From Streptomyces oryzae (GTDB lineage Bacteria; Actinomycetota; Actinomycetes; Streptomycetales; Streptomycetaceae), in the NCBI RefSeq assembly GCF_017676365.1, contig NZ_JADKMA010000069.1, forward strand, positions 1 to 32,687: a stretch of 32,687 bases of DNA, in the 5' to 3' direction. Made by a program: the position numbers and the translations under genes. Below the pieces are notes generated by a model, which worked only from the letters and a program-made list of their open reading frames with translations, searched no databases and was not told where the DNA came from. Each line of letters begins with the position of its first letter. The first letter of the stretch is position 1. Positions 1-6,474 of this stretch are shown in pieces.

Positions 1-39
1 CTCGCCCACTGGGCCCGCCGCCTGCGGCTCCGTCGCTGA
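1..39 (+). CDS. C-terminal tail of an upstream gene (partial)
   Basis: Frame 1 is open from the window edge and ends at a TGA at 37-39, giving a basic tail that ends RRLRLRR. The stop lies 3 bases before the GTG and 9 bases before the ATG of the next gene, a spacing typical of co-transcribed Streptomyces genes. Too little is present to name it, and 13 codons without a stop is weak evidence by itself. Confidence 0.3.
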   Translation, partial: LAHWARRLRLRR

Positions 40-42
40 AGG

Positions 43-390
43 GTGCCGATGACATTCGACGAGCTGCGGAGCGAGGCGGTCCGGATCCATGACCTCTACG
101 ACGAGCTGAACCAGCGGGTGCGGGGCCGCGTGTGGACCCGTGAGGAGTTCATGCTGGGCTTCATGGGCGACGTCGGGGATCTGGCGAAGCTCGTCATGGC
201 CGAGGAAGGCGCCCGGGAGGTCCCGGGCGGGCGACAGGCGCTGGAGCACGAGCTCGCAGACTGCCTCTGGTCGGTGCTGATCCTCGCCCATCGCTACGGC
301 GTGGACCTTGAGAGCGCTTTCCGCCGCACCATGGCAGAACTCGGCGAGACGCTCAGCGCTCGGCTCGCCGAGGACGAACAGCCGCGGTGA
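43..390 (+). CDS. MazG-like nucleotide pyrophosphohydrolase domain protein
   Basis: This is a 115-residue all-helical protein of the MazG/all-alpha NTP pyrophosphatase type, the family that hydrolyses (d)NTPs to NMP and pyrophosphate in house-cleaning roles. The second conserved helix is visible as HELADCLWSV (an ExxD pair) near residues 69-78. The first acidic motif reads GDVGDLAKL near residue 42, where classical MazG has EExxE, so the Mg2+ site is altered and activity is not certain. The GTG at 43 and the ATG at 49 are both possible starts; neither has a strong ribosome binding site, which fits coupling to the frame ending at 39. A perfect hairpin follows 4 bases after the stop. Confidence 0.75.
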   Translation: MPMTFDELRSEAVRIHDLYDELNQRVRGRVWTREEFMLGFMGDVGDLAKLVMAEEGAREVPGGRQALEHELADCLWSVLILAHRYGVDLESAFRRTMAELGETLSARLAEDEQPR

Positions 391-394
391 CCGG

Positions 395-422
395 GCGGAG
401 CCCACCGGCCGGTGGGCTCCGC
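395..422 (+). terminator. Rho-independent-like hairpin after the MazG-like gene
   Basis: This is a perfect 28-bp palindrome: arm GCGGAGCCCACC (395-406), GGCC centre, arm GGTGGGCTCCGC (411-422). It begins 4 bases after the stop at 390. There is no T-run, as is usual for Streptomyces terminators. Confidence 0.75.
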
Positions 423-502
423 GCTCGGAGCGAGCCGTGTGACCGAGTGGTCTGCGGCGGCCGCCCGCAACACCGCGCTGCCGACCGCTGACCACCGGCG
501 GA

Positions 503-613
503 CTACTCCTTGCCCTGCCGGGACTTCTTGAGCATGCGGCGGCGCTGTCGAGGTGTCAGCTCTTTGCGCCCGGTCTGCCGAAGATACGCTTCCTCGCGCT
601 GCTGGTTCGTCAT
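503..613 (-). CDS. Small basic conserved-type protein (36 aa)
   Basis: A 36-residue, strongly charged protein beginning MTNQQREEAYLRQ and ending in a Lys/Arg-rich helix with RQRRRMLKKSRQ. The ATG at 613 is preceded by GGAGGGTGGAGTC, an excellent ribosome binding site, and this decides the start; the frame stays open upstream but without such a signal. It has no membrane segment or signal peptide. The composition suggests a nucleic-acid or ribosome-associated peptide, but that is only inference and I do not recognise a named family. Confidence 0.6.
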   Translation of the reverse strand: MTNQQREEAYLRQTGRKELTPRQRRRMLKKSRQGKE

Positions 614-838
614 GACTCCACCCTCCGGAGCGACGTGCCCGCGTCCGTCCACGCTGTCGAGCCTCAGTATGGCGGCGCCCGGGGCGATCCGCACCCGGCT
701 GCGAGAGTCCGCTGTCGGCTTTTCGAGTGTCCTGTTCGCAGTCGGCGGAACGGCGGGGTACCGACCAATCATCCGAATTGTCCGGAAATGCAGTCACCAT
801 GAGGGGCCGGATCGATCGGGCGCGGGGGACAGGAGGGA

Positions 839-1798
839 GTGGAGCCGTTGACGGTGGGAGCAGCCATGGCCTGGCTTCTGTCCGCCGGAGTGCCCTTGGT
901 CCTCCTGGCGCTGAGCCTGCCGCTGTGGCACTGGCGCTGGCCCCGGGCGCCGGTGCTGCTGCGGGAGGCCGCCATCATCTCCTCGGTGTTCCTCGTCTGG
1001 CAGATCCCGGCCCGGATGTCCGCGGGGAATCTGCACACCGCCGTCCACCGGGCACTGTGGATCTACCACTGGGAACAGCGCCTCCGGCTGCCCGACGAGG
1101 TGGACTGGCAGCAGGCGGTGCTCCCCCACCCCTGGCTGGTGCAGGCCGCCAACTACTACTACGCGGTGATGCACTTCGGCGCGATGGCGACCCTGCTCGT
1201 CTGGCTCTTCTGGCGGCACCGCACCGCCTACGGCCCGGTACGCACCTACGTCGTCCTGGTCACGGTGGTCTCGCTGCTGCTCCAGCTCATCGCCGTGGCG
1301 CCGCCCCGCCTGGTGACCCGGCTCGGGTTCTCCGACACGGGTCAACGCTACGGTCAGTCGGTCTACGACACCGGTCCGGGCAGTGTGGTGGCCGACGAGT
1401 TGTCCGCCGTTCCCTCCGTGCACGTCGCCTGGGCGGTGGTCGTCGCCGTGGTCGTCATCCGGGTGAGCCGGTCCCGGCTGCGCTGGCTGGTGATCGCGCA
1501 CCCGCTGCTGACGCTGGTGGTGATCGTCGTGACGGCCAACCACTTCTGGCTGGACGCGGCCGCCGCGGTGGCCGTCCTGGGGCTGTGCGCCCTCATCCAG
1601 TGGCTGGGCCGGGTGTGCCTCCGCTGGATCGTACGGATCTACCGCCGGACCCTCGTGTCCGCCGACCTGGTGTCCGCCGACCCCCCGGCGGCCGGAGCCG
1701 CGGAACCGGACCCGCCGGCCCGGCCCGCCCGCTCCGAGGGTCCCGGGACCCCAGCGCGTCGGCGGTCCGCCTCCCGTCGTCCCCGTCCACGGCCATGA
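839..1798 (+). CDS. Membrane PAP2-superfamily phosphatase / inositolphosphotransferase-like protein
   Basis: A polytopic membrane protein of about 319 residues. Helices are visible near 11-31, 44-57, 108-125, 135-155, 193-210, 215-233 and 236-256. The PAP2 signature is present as SAVPSVHVAWAV (His195) and NHFWLDA (His235, Asp239), the phosphatase C2 and C3 motifs. The layout, with a long N-terminal membrane half and the motifs near the end, matches Aur1/Ipt1-type inositolphosphorylceramide synthase-like members rather than short PgpB enzymes. Such proteins act on phosphoryl head groups or lipid phosphates at the membrane. The C-terminus is a Pro/Arg-rich tail. The GTG at 839 lies too close to the AGGAGG at 831-836, so TTG 848 or GTG 854 may be the real start. 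Confidence 0.8.
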   Translation: MEPLTVGAAMAWLLSAGVPLVLLALSLPLWHWRWPRAPVLLREAAIISSVFLVWQIPARMSAGNLHTAVHRALWIYHWEQRLRLPDEVDWQQAVLPHPWLVQAANYYYAVMHFGAMATLLVWLFWRHRTAYGPVRTYVVLVTVVSLLLQLIAVAPPRLVTRLGFSDTGQRYGQSVYDTGPGSVVADELSAVPSVHVAWAVVVAVVVIRVSRSRLRWLVIAHPLLTLVVIVVTANHFWLDAAAAVAVLGLCALIQWLGRVCLRWIVRIYRRTLVSADLVSADPPAAGAAEPDPPARPARSEGPGTPARRRSASRRPRPRP

Positions 1799-1885
1799 CC
1801 GCACGTCACACGGGAACAGGCCCGATCCGGCGGCGGCCGGTGCGCCGCCTTCGCGGACGGCCGCCCCGCCCCTAGGCTGCGCGGG

Positions 1886-1925
1886 CCGACAGTCCCGGTG
1901 CTGCCCAGCCTGCCGGGACTGTCGG
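1886..1925. terminator. Bidirectional terminator hairpin between convergent genes
   Basis: A perfect 13-bp inverted repeat, CCGACAGTCCCGG (1886-1898) and CCGGGACTGTCGG (1913-1925), with a 14-nt loop. It sits between the PAP2 gene ending at 1798 and the ktrA-like gene ending (on the minus strand) at 1980, so it can serve both. Confidence 0.75.
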
Positions 1926-1979
1926 TCTCGGCAACCGATGGCCCTGCCCCACCGGCCTCGGGGCACGGCACCCCGCGGG

Positions 1980-2669
1980 TCAGCGCAGCTCGCTGAAGCG
2001 TTCGGTCGCCCGCGTGCGGCCGGCCACGATGATGGTGTCTTCGGCCTTCACGACGGTGTCGGGAGTGGCATAGGTGAAGCCCTCGCCGGGGCGTTTGATG
2101 GCCACGACCGTGACGCCGTACTGGGTACGGACGGCGCTGCGGGCCAGCGGGATGTCCAGGATCTCGGCGGGCGGGTTGGTCTTGACCAGGGCGAAGTCGT
2201 CCTCGAACTCGATGTAGTCGAGCATCCTGCCGCGTACGAGGTGCGCGACCCGCTGGCCCATGTCGTGCTCGGGGTAGACGACGTGCTGCACGCCGAGCTG
2301 GGTGAGGATGCGGCCGTGGGCCTCGCTGATGGCCTTGGCCCACACGTTCTCGATGCCGAACGAGATGAGCAGCGAGGCCGTGAGGATGCTGGCCTCCAGG
2401 TCGGTGCCGATGGCGACGACGGCGCGGTCGAACTCGTGGACCCCGAGCTGCCGCAGGGCGTCCTCCTTGGTGGAGTCGGCCCGCACGGCGTGCGTGAGGG
2501 AGCCGGCCATCGCCTGGACGATCTCGGGGTCCTCGTCGATGCCGAGGACTTCGGTCTCCTCGTCCACGAGTTCGAGGGCCAGGGAGCGTCCGAAGCGGCC
2601 CAGCCCTATCACGACGACGGAGTCCTGCGGCGAGCTGCGGCGGTTCTTGGGGGTGCGTTTCCTAACCAA
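1980..2669 (-). CDS. ktrA: KtrA/TrkA-type K+ uptake regulatory subunit (single RCK unit)
   Basis: A 229-residue cytoplasmic protein with one RCK unit. The N-terminal Rossmann domain carries GLGRFG at residues 22-27 for NAD(H)/ATP or ADP binding, and an acidic IDED follows strand 2. The RCK_C (TrkA-C) domain covers roughly residues 140-229. The single RCK unit and the length match KtrA rather than E. coli TrkA, which has two. It gates the KtrB-like channel encoded just upstream. The start is a TTG at 2669 inside the end of the channel gene: the two frames overlap by 8 bases, and GAGGAG lies about 10 bases before the TTG within the channel coding sequence, so translation is probably coupled. 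Confidence 0.9.
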   Translation of the reverse strand: MVRKRTPKNRRSSPQDSVVVIGLGRFGRSLALELVDEETEVLGIDEDPEIVQAMAGSLTHAVRADSTKEDALRQLGVHEFDRAVVAIGTDLEASILTASLLISFGIENVWAKAISEAHGRILTQLGVQHVVYPEHDMGQRVAHLVRGRMLDYIEFEDDFALVKTNPPAEILDIPLARSAVRTQYGVTVVAIKRPGEGFTYATPDTVVKAEDTIIVAGRTRATERFSELR

Positions 2670-4008
2670 TGACGGGTCGCTCCTCAGGAAGGTCGTACAT
2701 ACGGACGCGCATGCGCAGGGCGAGCGCGGAAGCGATGGTGATCGGGCCGAGGCGCCCGGTGAACATCAGCGCTGTCAACAGCAGCTGTTCCCCGCCGGCC
2801 AGCTTGGCTGTGATGCCGGTGGAGAGTCCGACGGTGCCGAAGGCCGAGGTCACCTCGAAGAGCGACTGGTCCAGGCTGAAGTCGGCGAAGACCATGAAGG
2901 CCAGCGTCGAGACCGCGACCGCGGCCACCGACAGCAGGACCACGGTCAGGGCCTGCCGCTGGAGGTCGCCGTGCAGCCGGCGGCGGAAGATGTTGACCGC
3001 GCCCTCGCCGCGGACCTCGGCGTATATCACGAAGAACAGCACGGCGAACGTGGTGACCTTGATGCCGCCCGCGGTACCGGCGCTGGCGCCGCCGATGAAC
3101 ATCAGCACGTCCGTGCCCAGCCAGGTGGCCGGGTTCATCTGCGAGGTGTCGACGCTGTTGAAACCGGCCGTGCGCGGCATGACGCCCTGGAAGAACCCGG
3201 CCAGGAGCTTCCCGGGCGCGTCCAGCGGCCCCAGGGTCGCCGGGTTGCTCCACTCGACCGCGGTGATGAACGCGCTGCCGCCGACCAGGAAGATCGCCGA
3301 CGCACCGAGCACGATCTTCGTGTGCAGGGACCAGCTGCGCGGTTTGCGGAACCGGCGGCGCAGCTCGAACAGCACCGGGAAGCCGAGCCCGCCGGCGATG
3401 ACCGCGCCCGCTATGGGCAGACAGATCCAGGGGTCGGTGACGAAGCCCATCAGGCTGTCGGAGTAGAGGGCGAACCCGGCGTTGTTGAACGCCGAGACCG
3501 CGTGGAAGACGCCGAGCCACAGCGCTCGGGGCCAGGACTCGCCGTAGGTGGTGCCCAGCCGTACGGTCAGGATCGCGGCGGTGATGGCCTCCAGCAGCAG
3601 GCTGACCTTGACCACCCGGACGACGACCGAGCGGACGTCGCCCAGGCCCATCGTCTTCGTCTCGGTCGCTGCGGTCAGGCGGGCCTTCAGCCCCATCCGG
3701 CGGTTGGAGACCAGCAGCACCAGCCAGGAGGCGAAGGTCATGATCCCGAGGCCGCCGACCTGGATGAGCGCCAGGATCACCGCCTGCCCGAAGCCGCTCC
3801 AGTAGGCGGGCGTGTCGACCACGATCAGGCCGGTCACACACACCGCGGAGGTGGAGGTGAACAGCGCCTCCAGAGCGGACGCCGCGCCTGCCCCGGCCTT
3901 GGCAGCGGGCAGCATCAGCAGCGCGGTCCCGATCCCGATCGCGAGGGCGAATCCGGCCACGATCATCTGGGCCGGATGCTGCACACGGGGTCGCCACCGG
4001 GTCACCAC
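2662..4008 (-). CDS. ktrB: KtrB/TrkH-family K+ channel-transporter subunit
   Basis: A 448-residue integral membrane protein of the SKT (superfamily of K+ transporters) fold. Four pore-loop segments with the diagnostic glycine are visible in order: TSTSAVCVTGL (51-61), HAVSAFNNAGF, MPRTAGFNSVD and SAFGTVGLSTG. These form the single pore of four pseudo-repeats. The 448 residues fit KtrB (about 450) better than TrkH (about 480). A gate-loop-like GGASAGTAGGIKVTT follows the third pore loop, as in family members. The start is GTG 4008 with GGAGG 7 bases upstream. It is first in a two-gene operon with the RCK subunit, and its neighbour is a BCCT transporter, suggesting an osmoadaptation block. Confidence 0.92.
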   Translation of the reverse strand: MVTRWRPRVQHPAQMIVAGFALAIGIGTALLMLPAAKAGAGAASALEALFTSTSAVCVTGLIVVDTPAYWSGFGQAVILALIQVGGLGIMTFASWLVLLVSNRRMGLKARLTAATETKTMGLGDVRSVVVRVVKVSLLLEAITAAILTVRLGTTYGESWPRALWLGVFHAVSAFNNAGFALYSDSLMGFVTDPWICLPIAGAVIAGGLGFPVLFELRRRFRKPRSWSLHTKIVLGASAIFLVGGSAFITAVEWSNPATLGPLDAPGKLLAGFFQGVMPRTAGFNSVDTSQMNPATWLGTDVLMFIGGASAGTAGGIKVTTFAVLFFVIYAEVRGEGAVNIFRRRLHGDLQRQALTVVLLSVAAVAVSTLAFMVFADFSLDQSLFEVTSAFGTVGLSTGITAKLAGGEQLLLTALMFTGRLGPITIASALALRMRVRMYDLPEERPVIG

Positions 4009-4203
4009 AGCACATCCTCCGCGCAGCCGGCTACCTCGATTGTTCGCACCGGGAGACGATAAGCAATACCTCTGCTGTCCCGGGCACCGGTACCCCTCCG
4101 TGTCCGTATCGGGCCGTCCCCGGCCCCTGGAACCACCCGTACGTCGCCGCCTCCCGCCCCGGGCCGCCCTCGCGGACCGGGGCCGCCGCTGCCCGGACGC
4201 GGC

Positions 4204-4234
4204 CGAGGCCGCAGCCTCGCGGGCTGCGGCCTCG
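4204..4234 (-). terminator. Terminator hairpin after the BCCT transporter gene
   Basis: A perfect 13-bp stem, CGAGGCCGCAGCC (4204-4216) with GGCTGCGGCCTCG (4222-4234), and a 5-nt loop. It lies 25 bases downstream of the BCCT stop on the minus strand and upstream of the ktrB-like gene, so the two units are probably transcribed separately. Confidence 0.8.
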
Positions 4235-4258
4235 ACATCTGGCAGCGATTACGGAACG

Positions 4259-6007
4259 CTACTTCTTGCTGTCTCCCGACCCCTTCTCGGAGGTCACCGA
4301 CGGCTCCTCCTTGGAGGGCACCGAGTCGGTGAGCGTGCCGTTCTCGAGGCTGTCCTCGATCGCGGCCACGGTCTGGTCGATCAGCTCTTCCTGCTGCTTC
4401 TGCTCCTTGGCCTTCAGATAGGCCTGCCGCTCCTGATGGAAGGACTTCAGGGTGGCGATGCACATGCCGATCATCACGATGCTGAAGGGCAGCGCGATCA
4501 CGATCGCCGCTGTCTTCAGGGTGTTCAGCGACGCGGCTCCGTCGTCCAGGTCGGAGGCCAGCAGCAGCGCGATGGCGACGGCACCCTCGGCCAGCGCCCA
4601 GAAGACCCGGCTCCAGATCGGCGGGTTGGGGTCGCCGCCGGAGGCCAGCATGTCGACCACGAACGAGCCGGAGTCGGAGGAGGTGACGAAGAACAGCACG
4701 ATCAGCAGGATCGAGACACCTGCGACGAAGGTGCCGCCGGGCAGTGTGTCCAGCATCTCGAACAGCGCGTTGTTGGTGCTGACAGCGCCGTCGTGGACGT
4801 AGTTGTGCTTGTCGTTCATCTGCTGGAACAGCGCGGTGCCGCCGAAGATGGCGAACCAGACGAAGGTCAGCAGGGTGGGCACCAGCAGCACGCCGCAGAC
4901 GAACTCGCGGACGGTGCGGCCGCGGGAGATACGGGCGATGAAGATGCCGACGAACGGCGCCCAGGAGATCCACCAGCCCCAGTAGAAGACGGTCCAGCCG
5001 TTGACCCAGCTGGTGCCTTCCTTACCGTGCGCGGCACCGGTGTCGAAGCTGAGCTTCAGCACGTTCTGCAGATAACCGCCGAGGTCCTCGGCCAGGCCGT
5101 TGAGGATGAACACCGTCGGGCCCGCGATCAGCACGAAGAGCATGACGACGGCGGCCACGCCCATGTTGATGTTGGACAGCCACTTGATGCCCTTGCCGAT
5201 ACCGGAGACCACCGACAGCGTCGCCACGCCGGTGATGCAGGCGATCAGGATGACCAGCAGCACCTTGCTGTTCGGGTCGTCGACCCAGCCTAGGAAGTTC
5301 ATGCCGCTGGCGACCTGCATCACACCGAGGCCCAGCGAGGTCGCCACACCGAAGAGAGTGCCGATGACGGCGACCGAGTCGATGACGTTGCCCAGGGCTC
5401 CGTTCACCTTGTTGCCGAAGATCGGCTCCAGTGCCCAGCGGATGGAGACCGGACGGCCCTTGCGGTGCACGGCGTACGCGACGGCCAGGCCGACGACGAC
5501 GTAGATGGCCCACGGGTGGATGCCCCAGTGCAGGAACGTCTGCACCATGGCGAACTGCTCACGGGCTGCCGCGCTCTCGCCGACGCCCGGCCGCGGTCCG
5601 TGGAAGAAGTTCAGCGGCTCTGCGACGCCCCAGAAGACCAGGCCGATGCCCATACCGGCCGCGAACAGCATGGCGAACCAGGAGCCGGTACTGAACTCGG
5701 GCTTCTCGTTGTCCTTGCCGAGCTTGATGTCGCCGTAGCGCCCGATGCCGATCCAGATGACAAAGATCACAAAGAGCGACACCAGAACCATGTAGAACCA
5801 GCTCAGGTTGCCGACGATCTCGTCCTGGACCTTCTGGACCTGCTCCGCGGCCGTGTCCTGGCCGATCACCGCGTAGAGCACGAAGATCAGGATGACGGCG
5901 GCCGACGGGTAGAAGACCCACGGCGCGACCGAGCCACCTCCTGGTGGCGCCGGAGACCTCGGTTCCGGCTTTTGGTCCGATGTTCTCGCCGTTGTCTGCG
6001 CAGCCAC
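4259..6007 (-). CDS. BCCT-family betaine/carnitine/choline transporter
   Basis: A 582-residue secondary transporter of the BCCT family (BetP/BetT/OpuD type), which imports quaternary-ammonium compatible solutes, usually with Na+ or H+. About twelve membrane helices are visible. Key motifs are GMGIGLVFWGVAEPL at 118-132 (the unwound TM3 glycine motif), the aromatic box segment FYWGWWISWAPFVG at 341-354, and VTSSDSGSF. The N-tail is Pro/Thr-rich. The C-tail is long and charged with Gln/Lys/Glu-rich helical sequence (about 530-582), the region that senses osmotic stress in BetP. The start is GTG 6007 with AAAGGA about 8 bases upstream. A consensus-like -35 hexamer lies about 110 bp upstream, and the clpC-like gene is divergent. 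Confidence 0.93.
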   Translation of the reverse strand: MAAQTTARTSDQKPEPRSPAPPGGGSVAPWVFYPSAAVILIFVLYAVIGQDTAAEQVQKVQDEIVGNLSWFYMVLVSLFVIFVIWIGIGRYGDIKLGKDNEKPEFSTGSWFAMLFAAGMGIGLVFWGVAEPLNFFHGPRPGVGESAAAREQFAMVQTFLHWGIHPWAIYVVVGLAVAYAVHRKGRPVSIRWALEPIFGNKVNGALGNVIDSVAVIGTLFGVATSLGLGVMQVASGMNFLGWVDDPNSKVLLVILIACITGVATLSVVSGIGKGIKWLSNINMGVAAVVMLFVLIAGPTVFILNGLAEDLGGYLQNVLKLSFDTGAAHGKEGTSWVNGWTVFYWGWWISWAPFVGIFIARISRGRTVREFVCGVLLVPTLLTFVWFAIFGGTALFQQMNDKHNYVHDGAVSTNNALFEMLDTLPGGTFVAGVSILLIVLFFVTSSDSGSFVVDMLASGGDPNPPIWSRVFWALAEGAVAIALLLASDLDDGAASLNTLKTAAIVIALPFSIVMIGMCIATLKSFHQERQAYLKAKEQKQQEELIDQTVAAIEDSLENGTLTDSVPSKEEPSVTSEKGSGDSKK

Positions 6008-6474
6008 GCGTTCATCCTTTGCGGTCAGAGTTCAAGAGGTCTCAGGCCGGGAGAGTCCCGGCCTCTGGCGGCCTCTGCCCCGAATCCGCGATGTCATTCA
6101 TTACGAATCCATCACTGTCAACGGCCGTACAGGAGTGAGAAGTTCCACACCTCAAGCCCCCTCTCCCGAGGCTTGTCGGCGCGCTGAGGACGGGGCGGAA
6201 AGCGGGGCTGTGAAACGCCGCACAAGCCCCTCGTCCGGTACGGAATGTGCGTGACCCGTGACTGACGGCCACCCTCCGGCCGGGGTCGCGTGCCACTACT
6301 GGGCACTGTCCGTCGCCCCATCACTGCCGGGCGGAGTCGGAGTGTGATCCCGACCCGGTCCCCTACAGGCCGGTCCACGTGTCATGAGGGCGCACATGGG
6401 AACCCACGCACCAGTAGCCACTCGTAACAGCACAGCGTGGCCCGGCTCGGTCGGGTCAGCGGGACGGATCCTCT
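6008..6474. other. 467-bp divergent intergenic region (BCCT / clpC-like)
   Basis: I see no supported gene here. The region must carry promoters for the BCCT gene (left) and the clpC-like gene (right). A TTGACA-like -35 for the left gene is at 6116-6121. A weak hairpin (CAAGCC 6153-6158 with GGCTTG 6170-6175) is present. I do not see a HAIR element (CTTGAGT-N7-ACTCAAG) or a clear ClgR site before the clpC-like gene. Confidence 0.5.
6090..6121 (-). promoter_or_regulatory. Candidate promoter for the BCCT gene
   Basis: Read on the minus strand, a perfect TTGACA (plus-strand 6116-6121) precedes GTGATGGATTCG and then TAATGA / TGACAT, either of which may serve as an imperfect -10. The short inverted repeat ATTC-N5-GAAT lies in the same stretch. 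The -35 is good and the -10 is uncertain. Confidence 0.35.

Noticed and set aside
2302..4062. Long plus-strand frame opposite the ktr genes
   Set aside because: Low-complexity Gln/Glu/Asp/Arg-rich translation without motifs; antisense shadow of well-supported membrane protein genes.
6153..6175. CAAGCC-N11-GGCTTG considered as a HAIR (HspR) element for the clpC-like gene
   Set aside because: The HAIR consensus is CTTGAGT-N7-ACTCAAG; orientation and spacing differ.
6118..6378. Minus-strand 86-codon frame in the BCCT/clpC interval
   Set aside because: No ribosome binding site, no domain, and it covers the region expected to hold promoters.
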